Made by a program: the position numbers and the translations under genes. Shown in pieces: positions 43,631 to 52,845 of a DNA stretch of 64,000 nt; within the stretch, counting starts at the first letter, position 1; the number at the start of each line of letters is the position of its first letter. Origin of the DNA: Glycomyces sp. NRRL B-16210 (GTDB lineage: Bacteria; Actinomycetota; Actinomycetes; Mycobacteriales; Micromonosporaceae); the NCBI RefSeq assembly GCF_000719515.1, contig NZ_JOGR01000011.1, positions 1 through 64,000 of the forward strand. The letters run 5' to 3'. The notes under the pieces were generated by a model. The model saw only the letters and a program-made list of their open reading frames with translations, was not told the DNA's origin and did no database searches.

Positions 43631-46234
43631 ATGCCGGCCTTCTGCGCGCTCCCGCGCCCCAATCCGAACCGCCGAGCCGCGCCGACCGCCGACAGCGCCG
43701 CCGCGCGGCGACCTCGGCCCGGCCGCGAGCGATGGCGGCCCGCCGCCTGGCTCGCCGCCGCGCTGGCGCTGCCGCTCCTCGCCTCCTCCTCCCCTGCCGC
43801 CCAGGCGAATCCTGACGACGGGCCCACGCAGGTCTGGCTGGTCGAACTCGTGGACGGCGCGGGCGTTTCGGGACTCAACGCGGCGGGTCACGATCTCGAC
43901 TTCACCGTCCGGCACGATTTCGCGCGCGTCTGGACCGGCGTCTCGGTCGAGGCCGACCCGGCCACGGCCCGCCGGATCGAACGCCTCGACCTGGTCGAGC
44001 GGGTCTGGTCCGACGTGGTCTTCACCGGCCCCGTGCGGGTCGGCGCGGACCCGGGCGCCCCACTGGAGTCAGGCGGTGTCCCGGAATCGCAGCCTGAGCT
44101 GGCCCAGGCGATCGCGACGACCCGCGCCTCTGGCGCGCACGACCGCGGGATCACCGGCGAGGGCGTCAAGGTCGGGGTCATCGACACTGGCATCGACTAC
44201 ACCCACCCCGACCTCGGCGGGTGCTTCGGGCCCGGCTGCCGCGTCGTGGCCGGCACCGATTTCGTCGGCGACGAGTTCGACTCCGACGACCCCGATCACG
44301 CCGAACCCGTCCCCGACGAGGACCCAACGGACTGCGGCGGGCACGGCACGCACGTCGCCGGGATCGTCGGCGCCAGTGGCGAGGTCACCGGGGTCGCCCC
44401 CGACGTGACCTTCGGCGCCTACAAGGTCTTCGGCTGCGAGGGCTCGACCAGCGCCGAGGTGATCTTGCAGGCCCTGGAGGCCGCGCTGGACGACGGCATG
44501 GACATCGTGAACCTCTCGCTCGGCCAGTCGTTCCAGTGGCCCGGCTACCCGACGGCGAAGGCCGCCGACCGGCTCACCGAGGAAGGCGTCGTCGTCGTGG
44601 CGTCGATGGGCAACGACGGCGAAGCCGGGGTCTTCTCCGGCTCGGCCCCCGGCATCGGCGAGGACGTGATCGCCGTGGCCTCCACCGACAATCCGTCCCA
44701 GCGGATGGACGCCGCGTTCGTCCCGGCGCTCGACCGCCACATCGGCTACCGGGCGATCGGCGACACGGTCGAACCCGAAGCCGGCACTGTCACCGACCCG
44801 CTGGTGTGGTTCGGCCGGGCCTGCGCCGACGACCCCGCCGAAGGGGACATCGAAGGCAAGGCGGCCTTGATCGTCCGCGGCACCTGCACGTTCAAGGAGA
44901 AGTACGAGCGGGCCGTCGAGGAGGGCGCCACGGCGGTCGTGGTCTACAACGACCGGTCGGGGCCGTTCGGCGGGGCCGGGGTCGACGACCTCGGGGTCCC
45001 GATGGTCGGCGTGACCGACGCCGACGGCGAGGACCTGCGCGACCTGGCCGCGATCGGCAGGGAGACGGTCCTGGAGTTCGGCGGCCGCACGGTCCTGGTC
45101 GAGCTGCCGCGCGGCGGGTTCGCCTCCTCGTTCACCGCCTACGGCCCCGCCCCCGACCTGGCGTTCAAACCGGACCTGACCGCGCCCGGCGGCGGGATCT
45201 GGTCGACGGTGCCGGTGGCGGACGGCTCGTACGAGTCGCTGTCGGGCACGTCGATGTCCTCCCCGCATGTCGCGGGGGCGGCCGCGCTCCTGCTCCAGGC
45301 CGAGCCGAGGCTGGGTCCCGGCGAGGTCCGCACCCGGCTCGCGAACTCCGCAAAGCCGGTCGCGTGGGGCGACAACCCCGACCTCGGCGAGTCCGAAGCG
45401 GCCCACCGGCAGGGCACGGGCGTCATCGACGTCCTGGCCGCGCTCGACGCCCGGGCGAGCCTGCAACCCACGGGCGTCAACGTCGGCGACGGCACGGGCC
45501 CGCGCACGTTCGCGCTGACCCTGACCTCGCACGACACCACCACGCGCGTGTACGACCTGACCCACAGGGCCACGATCGCCACCACCGGGGACGTGCGCGA
45601 CCCGGGCTTCCACGCGGCCGAGCCCGCGGTGACGTTCGAGCCGCAGCAGCTCAGGCTCTACCCGGGCCAGTCGGCGACCGTGCAGGTCACCGTCGAGCCC
45701 AGCGGTGAACTCCCCGAAGGCAGCGTCTTCGGCGGGCACATCAGCGCGACCCCCGCGGGCGGCGGGGAGCCGCTGACGGCCGCGTACTCCGGCTACCAGG
45801 GCGACTACCTGGCGATCCCGGTGCTCGACCACCCGGAGTATCCGCGGCTCGCCGCGGTGGTGGGGCAGGACCCGGACACGCGCGAGTTCGACTACCGCGA
45901 TCTGGAGCCCGGCGAGACGTTCAGCCTCGCCGACGGCCCGGACCTGGCGGCCCTGGTCTACCTCGGGCACCAGGTCGCGGCGTTGGAGGTCCGCGTTGCG
46001 AACGTGGGCACCGGCGAAGTGGTGGAGTGGGAGCGGGAGGTGTTCCTACAGCGCTCGCCCGGGCCGGACGACGCTTTGAGCATCCACTTGGCAGACCTCG
46101 CCGCCCAGCGGCCCGGGGCGCTGGCCCCGGGGGAGTGGACTCTGGAGGTGCGGGTGCTCAAGGCCCTCGGCGACGAGGCGAACCCCGAGCATTGGGAGCA
46201 GTGGACCTCGCCGGTGTTCACGCTCTCGGACTGA
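43631..46234 (+). CDS. Secreted subtilisin-like serine protease (S8) with PA domain
   Basis: The 867-residue exoenzyme has a twin-basic N-terminus and a hydrophobic signal segment near residues 38-58 with cleavage after AQA. The catalytic triad is complete: Asp185 in VIDTGIDYTHPDL, His238 in GGHGTHVAG and Ser541 in GTSMSSPHVAG, with oxyanion Asn328 in SMGND. A protease-associated domain is inserted between His and Ser (about residues 360-490, GKAALIVRGTCTFKEKYERA). The C-terminal 280 residues look like beta-sandwich domains of the fn3-like type. It is expected to be secreted by Sec. A strong terminator follows at 46253. Confidence 0.93.
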   Translation: MPAFCALPRPNPNRRAAPTADSAAARRPRPGRERWRPAAWLAAALALPLLASSSPAAQANPDDGPTQVWLVELVDGAGVSGLNAAGHDLDFTVRHDFARVWTGVSVEADPATARRIERLDLVERVWSDVVFTGPVRVGADPGAPLESGGVPESQPELAQAIATTRASGAHDRGITGEGVKVGVIDTGIDYTHPDLGGCFGPGCRVVAGTDFVGDEFDSDDPDHAEPVPDEDPTDCGGHGTHVAGIVGASGEVTGVAPDVTFGAYKVFGCEGSTSAEVILQALEAALDDGMDIVNLSLGQSFQWPGYPTAKAADRLTEEGVVVVASMGNDGEAGVFSGSAPGIGEDVIAVASTDNPSQRMDAAFVPALDRHIGYRAIGDTVEPEAGTVTDPLVWFGRACADDPAEGDIEGKAALIVRGTCTFKEKYERAVEEGATAVVVYNDRSGPFGGAGVDDLGVPMVGVTDADGEDLRDLAAIGRETVLEFGGRTVLVELPRGGFASSFTAYGPAPDLAFKPDLTAPGGGIWSTVPVADGSYESLSGTSMSSPHVAGAAALLLQAEPRLGPGEVRTRLANSAKPVAWGDNPDLGESEAAHRQGTGVIDVLAALDARASLQPTGVNVGDGTGPRTFALTLTSHDTTTRVYDLTHRATIATTGDVRDPGFHAAEPAVTFEPQQLRLYPGQSATVQVTVEPSGELPEGSVFGGHISATPAGGGEPLTAAYSGYQGDYLAIPVLDHPEYPRLAAVVGQDPDTREFDYRDLEPGETFSLADGPDLAALVYLGHQVAALEVRVANVGTGEVVEWEREVFLQRSPGPDDALSIHLADLAAQRPGALAPGEWTLEVRVLKALGDEANPEHWEQWTSPVFTLSD

Positions 46235-46252
46235 GGGCCCTCCGGCGTGCTG

Positions 46253-46287
46253 CGCGGGCGGCCGGACTGGTTGTCCGGCCGCCCGCG
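46253..46287 (+). terminator. Terminator after the protease gene
   Basis: Perfect 15-bp stem (46253-46267 with 46273-46287) and a 5-base loop TGGTT, 18 bp past the stop codon. Confidence 0.85.
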
Positions 46288-46464
46288 ATTGCCGCGGAGC
46301 GAATGGTGCTGCGGGGACCACGCGCGGGTGGGTCCCGCGCGTGGTCTCGGTATGGTGACTTTCGCGAATCCCCCTCTTACAGCCACCATCCCGCAGTCTT
46401 GGATGGTTTTTTGTCTCAACCGTGACACACCTTTCGGCGAATCGGCGAGCACTATTTTCCAGCC

Positions 46465-46628
46465 TGTGGATAACTTCTGCATCGGTGATTTCGGTGCAGG
46501 TCGGGGGCATGTTCGTGGTGGTCTTGTTGGTGTTGACGGCTGCTACTCGGCTGTTTTTTCGGCGCATGGGACAACCGTGGCACGAGTCCGTGCGCATCGG
46601 CGAATGCGATTGTTCTTCTTGTGGATAA
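46465..46628. promoter_or_regulatory. Pair of perfect DnaA boxes away from oriC
   Basis: TGTGGATAA (complement TTATCCACA) occurs at 46465-46473 and 46620-46628, with TTTTCCAC close by at 46633-46640. They lie in the 420-bp convergent gap between the protease and SDR genes, 26 kb from oriC. The rest of this gap (46288-46654) shows no gene. Confidence 0.6.
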
Positions 46629-46654
46629 CCGCTTTTCCACGCCGAATGCCGGCG

Positions 46655-47389
46655 CTATTTCCGGCGGTGGACCAGTTGCGCGCCGGCCTGGTCCCTCGGC
46701 GTGATGGTGATCTGGTCGATGTTCACATGCGCCGGGCGTGTGGCGACCCACGCGATCGTCTCGGCGATGTCCTCGGCGACCAAAGGGGTCATGCCCGCGT
46801 ACACCGCGTCGGCCCGCTCCCGGTCCCCCTCGAACCGCACCAGGCTGAACTCGGTCTCGACCAGGCCCGGGTCGATCTCGCACACCCGCACCGGCTCGCC
46901 CAGCAACTCCATCCGCAGCACCCGGGTCAGCGCCGCCTCCGCGTGCTTCGCCGCGTTGTAGCCGCCCCCGCCCGGATACGGCTGGTGCCCGGCGATCGAG
47001 CCGATCACCACCACCTGCCCGTCCCCCGAGGCGACCAGGTTCGGCAGGAGCGCCTTGGTGACCCTCACCGTGCCGAGCACGTTCACGTCGTACATCCGCT
47101 GCCACAGGTCGAGGTCGGCGCCCGCGATCGAGTCGAGCCCGAGCGCTCCGCCGGCGTTGTTCACCAGGAGGTCGCAGCGTCCGACCTGCTCGGTGAAGGC
47201 GTTCACCGAGTCCTCGTCGGTGACGTCGAGCGGCAGCGCCGTCCCCCCGATCGCGGCGGCGACCTCGGCGAGCCGGTCGGTCCGGCGCGCCCCCAGCACC
47301 ACGTCGAAGCCGGCCTCGGCGAGGGCTCGCGCGGCCGCGGCCCCGATCCCGCTGCTCGCTCCCGTGACGACGGCGGTCTTCCTGCTCAT
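46655..47389 (-). CDS. Short-chain dehydrogenase/reductase
   Basis: This 244-residue classical SDR has the NAD(P)-binding TGASSGIG motif at the N-terminus, NNAGG, the catalytic Ser in VVIGSIAG and YNAAK (Tyr and Lys). The Arg in GARRTDRL after strand 2 suggests NADP preference. It resembles the YdfG/serine 3-dehydrogenase-like group that acts on 3-hydroxy acids such as L-allo-threonine. The substrate is not certain. It diverges from the metE riboswitch region. Confidence 0.9.
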   Translation of the reverse strand: MSRKTAVVTGASSGIGAAAARALAEAGFDVVLGARRTDRLAEVAAAIGGTALPLDVTDEDSVNAFTEQVGRCDLLVNNAGGALGLDSIAGADLDLWQRMYDVNVLGTVRVTKALLPNLVASGDGQVVVIGSIAGHQPYPGGGGYNAAKHAEAALTRVLRMELLGEPVRVCEIDPGLVETEFSLVRFEGDRERADAVYAGMTPLVAEDIAETIAWVATRPAHVNIDQITITPRDQAGAQLVHRRK

Positions 47390-47523
47390 GGCGATTCCCC
47401 TCCGAAGCGCTGCTGCTGCCGCTCGGACCCTACTCGCCGGGCGGCCGAGCGCCCCTGCGGGTTCTCACACTCTGGCCGCGCGGCCCGCCGCGCCCGGCCG
47501 CGCCCGTACCATCGCAGGCGACG

Positions 47524-47725
47524 TTGGTTCCGAGGCGGTGCCTGCTCTGCTGGACACAGCCGCCTCGGCTAAGAGGGAATCTGGTGCGAATCCAGGACTG
47601 CCCCGCAGCGGTGAGAGGGAACGAAACCCGCCATGAGCACTGGACTCCGGTCTGGGAAGCGGCGAGGACTAGGGGCCGGAGACGGCGCGCCCTCGAGTCC
47701 GAATACCTGCCCGCGTACCGCGCGC
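47524..47725 (+). promoter_or_regulatory. Cobalamin riboswitch upstream of metE
   Basis: The conserved B12-aptamer blocks appear in order: CCGAGGCGG/CCGCCTCGG stem, AAGAGGGAAtctGGTG, AATCC, CTGCCCCGCAGCGGTGA, GAGCACTGG, CCGGTCTGGGAAG, GGCCGGAGAC and the end box GAGTCCGAATACCTGCC. It lies directly upstream of metE. An 8-bp hairpin at 47717-47738 between the aptamer and the ribosome site may form the expression platform. B12 should turn metE off. Confidence 0.93.
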
Positions 47726-47769
47726 GACCGCGCGCGGTCCCGTTGTCGCAAGTTCGAGGGAACTGACAC

Positions 47770-50034
47770 ATGAACACGACCACCGGCGTGCGCTCGACCG
47801 CACTCCAATCCACCGCGCTCGGGTACCCGCGCATCGGATCCAACCGCGAGCTCAAGCGCGCGCTCGAATCCCACTGGGCCGGGCGGACCGACGCCGCCGC
47901 GCTCGAGGCGGCCGCCGCGGCCGTCCGCGCCGAGATGCTCGACGACCTCTCGGTCCTCGATGCGGTCCCGACCGGCACCTTCTCGCTCTACGACCACGTG
48001 CTGGACGCGCTCGCGGCCGTCGACGCGCTCGCGCCGCGCCACCGCCGCGACAGCGACCTCGCCTCCTATTTCGCCGCCGCCCGCGGCGACGACGCGGCCG
48101 CGCCGCTGGAGATGACGAAGTGGTTCGACACCAACTACCACTACCTCGTCCCCGAGATCGGCCCCGACACCGCGTTCGCCGCCCGGCCCGCCAAGGCCGT
48201 CGCCGAGTTCCGCGAAGCGAAGGACCGCGGCCTCGACGCCCGGCCCGTGCTGCTCGGCCCGGTCTCGTTCCTGCTGCTCGCCAAGCCCGCCGAAGGCGCG
48301 CCCGAAGGCTTCGCGCCGCTCGACCGGCTTGGTGACCTCGTAGAGGTGTACGTGGACCTGCTCGCCGCGCTCGCCGAGGCCGGGGCCGGACCGGTGCAGA
48401 TCGACGAGCCCGCGCTGGCCGCCGACCGCACCCCCGCCGAGCTGGAGGCGACCGCCGCCGCCTACCGGCGGCTCGCCGCCGAGACCGAGATCATCGTCGC
48501 CGGCGGCTACGGCCCGTTCGGCGAGGCGATCGGGACCCTGCTCGACGCCGGCGTCGCGGGCCTCGCCCTCGACCTGGTGCGCGGCCGCGGTGACCTCGAA
48601 ACACTTGAGGCCCTGAATGTTTCACGTGAAACATTCCTGATCGCGGGCGTGATCGACGGGCGCAACATCTGGAAGGCCGACCTCGCGAAGGCCGCCGCCG
48701 ACATCGCGCGGCTCCAGGCCATCACCGACCGGGTCGGGGTCGCCTCCTCCTCCACGCTCCTGCACGTCCCCGTCGACCTCGCCCCCGAGCTCCACGCCGA
48801 GCACGGCCTTCCCGAGGAGCTGACCGCGCGGCTCGCGTTCGCGCGCCAGAAGCTCCGCGAGATCGTCGCCCTCGCCGACCCCTCCGGGTCCCGTGCCACC
48901 CGGCCCGAGACCCCCGGCGCCTGGCGCGACGAGGCCGTGCGCGAACGCCTCGCCGGGCTCGGGGCGGACGCCGACCGCCGCGCCCCCTACCCCGAGCGCC
49001 GCGCGGCCCAGGCCGAGCGCGTCCCGCTCCCGCCGCTCCCGACCACGACCATCGGCTCCTTCCCGCAGACCGCCGAGCTGCGCAAGGCCCGCGCCGCCCA
49101 CCGCCAGGGCCTCATGATCGAGGCCGACTACCACGCCCGTATGCGCGCCGAGGTCGTCGCGGTCATCGCCGAGCAGGAGAAGCTCGGCCTCGACGTGCTC
49201 GTCCACGGCGAGCCCGAGCGCAACGACATGGTCCAGTACTTCGCCGAGCAGCTCACCGGCTTCGCGACCACCGCCGCCGGCTGGGTCCAGTCCTACGGCT
49301 CGCGCTGCGTGCGCCCGCCGATCCTCTACGGCGACGTCGCCCGCACCGCGCCGATCACCGTCGACTGGATCGCCTACGCGCAGTCGCTCACCGAGAAGCC
49401 CGTCAAGGGGATGCTCACCGGGCCCGTGACGATCCTGGCCTGGTCCTTCGTGCGCGACGACCAGCCCTTGGCCGACACCGCCGACCAGGTGGCGCTGGCC
49501 CTGCGGGACGAGGTGGCCGACCTGGAGGCGGCCGGGACCGCGATCATCCAGGTCGACGAGCCCGCCCTGCGCGAGCTCCTGCCCGTGCGCGCCGCCAGCC
49601 GCGCGGCCTACCGCGACTGGGCCACCCGCTCCTTCCGCCTCGCCACCTCCGGCGCCCGGCCGGACACCGCGATCCACACCCACCTGTGCTACTCGGAGTT
49701 CGGCGAGGTCATCGACGCGATCGCGGCCCTCGACGCCGACGTCACCTCGATCGAGGCCTCCCGCTCGAAGATGGAGGTCCTCGCCGACCTCGACCGCGCC
49801 GAGTACCGCAGCGCCGTCGGCCCGGGCGTGTGGGACATCCACTCCCCGCGCGTGCCCGCCGCCGACGAGATGGCCGCGGCCCTGCGCCTCGCCGTCGCCG
49901 CCCTCGGGCCCGACCGCGTCTGGGCCAACCCCGACTGCGGGCTCAAGACCCGCCGCTACGAAGAGGTCCGCCCCTCGCTGGCGAACCTCGTCGAAGCGGC
50001 CGGCGCCGTGCGCGCCGAAGTCCAGCGCCCGTAG
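47770..50034 (+). CDS. metE: Cobalamin-independent methionine synthase
   Basis: The 754-residue MetE transfers a methyl group from methyltetrahydropteroyl-triglutamate to homocysteine. Both barrels are present: N-terminal GYPRIGSNRELKRALESHW and C-terminal TTTIGSFPQT. Zinc ligands are His638 and Cys640 (HTHLCYSEF), Glu662 (IEASRS) and Cys723 (NPDCGLKTR). The cobalamin riboswitch ahead of it implies that a B12-dependent MetH replaces it when B12 is available. A perfect parS (48618-48633) lies inside the gene and encodes VSRET near residue 284. The ATG at 47770 has GAGGGA upstream. Confidence 0.97.
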   Translation: MNTTTGVRSTALQSTALGYPRIGSNRELKRALESHWAGRTDAAALEAAAAAVRAEMLDDLSVLDAVPTGTFSLYDHVLDALAAVDALAPRHRRDSDLASYFAAARGDDAAAPLEMTKWFDTNYHYLVPEIGPDTAFAARPAKAVAEFREAKDRGLDARPVLLGPVSFLLLAKPAEGAPEGFAPLDRLGDLVEVYVDLLAALAEAGAGPVQIDEPALAADRTPAELEATAAAYRRLAAETEIIVAGGYGPFGEAIGTLLDAGVAGLALDLVRGRGDLETLEALNVSRETFLIAGVIDGRNIWKADLAKAAADIARLQAITDRVGVASSSTLLHVPVDLAPELHAEHGLPEELTARLAFARQKLREIVALADPSGSRATRPETPGAWRDEAVRERLAGLGADADRRAPYPERRAAQAERVPLPPLPTTTIGSFPQTAELRKARAAHRQGLMIEADYHARMRAEVVAVIAEQEKLGLDVLVHGEPERNDMVQYFAEQLTGFATTAAGWVQSYGSRCVRPPILYGDVARTAPITVDWIAYAQSLTEKPVKGMLTGPVTILAWSFVRDDQPLADTADQVALALRDEVADLEAAGTAIIQVDEPALRELLPVRAASRAAYRDWATRSFRLATSGARPDTAIHTHLCYSEFGEVIDAIAALDADVTSIEASRSKMEVLADLDRAEYRSAVGPGVWDIHSPRVPAADEMAAALRLAVAALGPDRVWANPDCGLKTRRYEEVRPSLANLVEAAGAVRAEVQRP
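48618..48633. promoter_or_regulatory. parS site 7, inside metE
   Basis: Perfect TGTTTCACGTGAAACA, encoding VSRET within MetE, 28 kb to the right of oriC and 33 kb from the nearest other parS. Confidence 0.92.
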
Positions 50035-50168
50035 ATCCCGCTCGCCGCCGCGCCCGCCGGACCGCCGCTCCCCGCACCCACGGGGCCGGCGGACCGGCGG
50101 GCGCCGACGCACCAGAAGTGCGTCGGCGCGGACGGTGACCGGCCCGCCGGGCACGTACCCTTGCACTT

Positions 50169-51386
50169 GTGGCGATGGACAACTACCGCATCCTGACCGA
50201 CCCCGTGAACGGCGGCATGTCCGGCCTGGCCAAGGCCAGCGCGGACTGGCGACGGCTCGCGCACAACGTCGAGGCGCTGGGCGCGGTCGCGGGCGTGCCG
50301 ATGATGGCGATGGTCAAGGCCGACGCGTACGGGCACGGCATGGTCCCGGCCGCGCGCGTGGCCGTCGAGGCCGGGGTCGCGGGGCTGGGCGTGGTGACGC
50401 TCCGGGAGGCCTGGCAGCTCAAGCGCCTGCCGGATCTGGCGGGGGCGCGGGTGATGGCGTTCTTCTCAGCCCCCGGTCAGGCGGGCATGGCCGAGGTGGT
50501 CGGGGCCGGGGTGGAGCTGGGGGTGTCCTCGCTCGTGCAGCTCGATTCGGTCGCGGCGGCGGCCGAGGCGGCCGGTCGGCCCGCGCGGGTGCATCTCAAG
50601 GGCGATACGGGGATGTCGCGCGGGGGCGTGCCCGAGCACGAGTGGGCGCCGTTCGCGGAGGCGGCGGCGAAGTACCAGGCGGCGGGTGCGGTCGCGGTGG
50701 TCGGGGCGTGGAGCCATCTGGCCTGCGCCGACGAGCCGGGGCATCCGGCGAACGCGTCGCAGAAGGCGGCGTTCGAGCGGTTCCTGGAGGCGGTGGCCGC
50801 GGCGGGGCTGGAGCCGGAGGTGCGGCATCTGGCGAATTCGGCGGCGTTGATCGCCGATCCGCAGACGCGGTACGACATGGTGCGTCCGGGGATCGCGCTG
50901 TATGGGTACAACCCGGTGCCGGAGTTCGCGGTGGATCTGAAGCCGGTGCTGGAGTTGCGGTCGACGGTGATGTCGGTCAAGCGGCTTCCGGCGGGTGCGG
51001 GGATCTCGTACGGGCACACGGTGCATCTGGAGCGGGACGCGAATGTGGCGCTGGTGCCGCTGGGGTACGCCGACGGGGTGCCGCGGGCGGCTTCGGGCCG
51101 GGCCGAGGTGTACCTGGCGGGGCGGCGGCGGCGGGTGCTGGGCCGGATCTGCATGGACCAGTTCGTGGTGGACTGCGGGGACGACGCGGTGAAGCCGGGT
51201 GAGCCGGTGGTGCTCATCGGTGCGGGGGAGCAGCATCCGGACGCGGACGACTGGGCGGCGTGGGCGGGGACGATTCCGAACGACGTCTTGACGGGTCTGG
51301 GGGCGCGGGTGCCGCGGCTGTGGAATCGCGGTCTGAGCGGCCTGCCGGGCGAGTCCGGGGCCGGCGACGGTGCCTCGGGCCGGTAG
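50169..51386 (+). CDS. alr: Alanine racemase
   Basis: This 405-residue PLP enzyme converts L- to D-alanine for peptidoglycan. The PLP-binding Lys50 lies in MVKADAYGHG and the opposing catalytic Tyr281 in GISYGHT. PLGYADGVPR and RICMDQFVVD are also typical. The GTG at 50169 is used (MAMDNYRI). It begins the series alr-hydrolase-tsaE-tsaB-rimI-tsaD, an order conserved in actinobacteria. G is strongly favoured over C at third positions in this gene and the next, in contrast to the C-rich third positions nearby. Confidence 0.95.
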   Translation: MAMDNYRILTDPVNGGMSGLAKASADWRRLAHNVEALGAVAGVPMMAMVKADAYGHGMVPAARVAVEAGVAGLGVVTLREAWQLKRLPDLAGARVMAFFSAPGQAGMAEVVGAGVELGVSSLVQLDSVAAAAEAAGRPARVHLKGDTGMSRGGVPEHEWAPFAEAAAKYQAAGAVAVVGAWSHLACADEPGHPANASQKAAFERFLEAVAAAGLEPEVRHLANSAALIADPQTRYDMVRPGIALYGYNPVPEFAVDLKPVLELRSTVMSVKRLPAGAGISYGHTVHLERDANVALVPLGYADGVPRAASGRAEVYLAGRRRRVLGRICMDQFVVDCGDDAVKPGEPVVLIGAGEQHPDADDWAAWAGTIPNDVLTGLGARVPRLWNRGLSGLPGESGAGDGASGR

Positions 51387-51484
51387 CGGCGTCCGCGGCT
51401 TCGTTGTGAGCGCCGTTCCTCTTCGCGAGGTCCTTTCGGGCACAATGTCCGTTGGGCGCTTCGGTGTCGCGGGCAGGGTTGTTC

Positions 51485-51549
51485 CAGAACGCAGTCGTCC
51501 CAAAACGCAGTCGTCCCAGAGAGCAGTTTTCCTAGAGCGCAGGTTTTCC
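51485..51549 (+). repeat. 16-bp degenerate tandem repeat upstream of the hydrolase
   Basis: Four units: CAGAACGCAGTCGTCC (51485), CAAAACGCAGTCGTCC (51501), CAGAGAGCAGTTTTCC (51517) and TAGAGCGCAGGTTTTCC (51533), then a partial unit TAGAGCAC. They end 19 bp before the hydrolase ATG, in the leader of that gene. Confidence 0.85.
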
Positions 51550-51568
51550 TAGAGCACTGTGAGGCCGC

Positions 51569-52759
51569 ATGAGTGAGAAGCGTTCCCGCCGCCTGCGCGG
51601 TCTGGCGGTCGCCGGTGGCGTGACCGGGGGCGTCGCCTTGGGGGCGGCGCTGGCGTGGGGGGTGCCGCGGTACCTGGCGCGGCGGACGCGGGCGTCCTCG
51701 GCCGATCCGTACGCGCACGAGCCGTTCGAGCTGCCGCCGCAGAGTTCGGTGCGGACGGTGCAGACGCGCGACGGGGTCGCGGTGCACGTGGAGACGGCCG
51801 GTCCGGCGGACGCGGACTTGACGGTGGTGTTCGCGCACGGGTACATGCAGGACATGGGGACGTTCTACTTCCTGCGGAAGGCGATCGTGAACGCGGGGAG
51901 GGACGTGTCGCTGCGGGCGGTGCTGTACGACCAGCCGGGGCACGGGCGTTCGGGTCCGGTGCCGCGCACCGAGTACGGGATCGACGACCTGGCCGAGGTG
52001 CTGCACGACGTGCTGGCGGCGGTGGCGCCGAGCGGTCCGCTGGTGCTGGTGGGGCATTCGATGGGCGGGATGACCATCCAGACGTACGCGCGGGTGCACG
52101 CCGAGGCGTTCCACGAGCGGGTCAAGGGCGTGGCGTTCCTGTCGAGCAGCGCGGCGGGTCTGGACACGGTGGAGACGAAGCCGATGCGGGCGCTGCGGCG
52201 GCTGCGCCGGACGGTGCTGCCGATGTTGCAGCAGGTGGCGGGGTGGACGCCGGACCTGATCGACCGGTCGCGGCTGCTGGCGGGGGACCTGGGCTGGCTG
52301 CTGACGCGGCGGGCGGCGTTCGGGCACACCGACCCTCCGGCGTCGCTGGTGAGCCTGGTGGAGGCGATGAACCGGCGGGCGTCGATCCAGAGCATCGTCG
52401 GTTACGCGCGCGCTATTCTCGATCACGACGAGACGGCGACGCTGCCGCAGTTCAAGGGGCTTCCGGCGTTGATCGTGGTCGGTGACGCGGATCTGCTGAC
52501 GCCGCCGGAGCATTCGCGGCGGCTCGCGGCGGCGCTCGCGGGGTCGCGTTTCGTGCTCATTCCCGAGGCGGCCCATTCTCCGCAGCTGGAGTATCCTGGT
52601 GAAATCTCACAACTGTTGTTGGAGATGATCGACAAAGTCGCGGCTGAGATCGGCGATGACGCCGTCGCGGGCGACGCTTCGCCGCCGGAGGACGAGGGCG
52701 TTCGCGCCCGCAGGTGGACGCCGTTCTCCCGCGCCGACCGGTCGCGTCTCGAACCGTGA
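51569..52759 (+). CDS. Alpha/beta hydrolase with N-terminal membrane helix
   Basis: The 396-residue protein has one hydrophobic segment at residues 12-33, then the alpha/beta-hydrolase fold. The nucleophile is Ser164 in GHSMGG, the acid probably Asp in VGDADLLTPPEH and the base His in EAAHSPQLEYP. The oxyanion motif is FAHGYMQD. It is likely membrane-anchored and faces outside or the membrane surface. It is found between alr and tsaE in many actinobacteria; the substrate is unknown. The 75-residue C-terminal tail is charged. Confidence 0.87.
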   Translation: MSEKRSRRLRGLAVAGGVTGGVALGAALAWGVPRYLARRTRASSADPYAHEPFELPPQSSVRTVQTRDGVAVHVETAGPADADLTVVFAHGYMQDMGTFYFLRKAIVNAGRDVSLRAVLYDQPGHGRSGPVPRTEYGIDDLAEVLHDVLAAVAPSGPLVLVGHSMGGMTIQTYARVHAEAFHERVKGVAFLSSSAAGLDTVETKPMRALRRLRRTVLPMLQQVAGWTPDLIDRSRLLAGDLGWLLTRRAAFGHTDPPASLVSLVEAMNRRASIQSIVGYARAILDHDETATLPQFKGLPALIVVGDADLLTPPEHSRRLAAALAGSRFVLIPEAAHSPQLEYPGEISQLLLEMIDKVAAEIGDDAVAGDASPPEDEGVRARRWTPFSRADRSRLEP

Positions 52760-52845
52760 CGGCTGCGGGACGGCATGATTTCGGCGGCTCCGCGGGCCGC
52801 GCCGAGGGCGCGGCGGCGGGCCCTACGCTCTTGGAGGAGTGAAAC

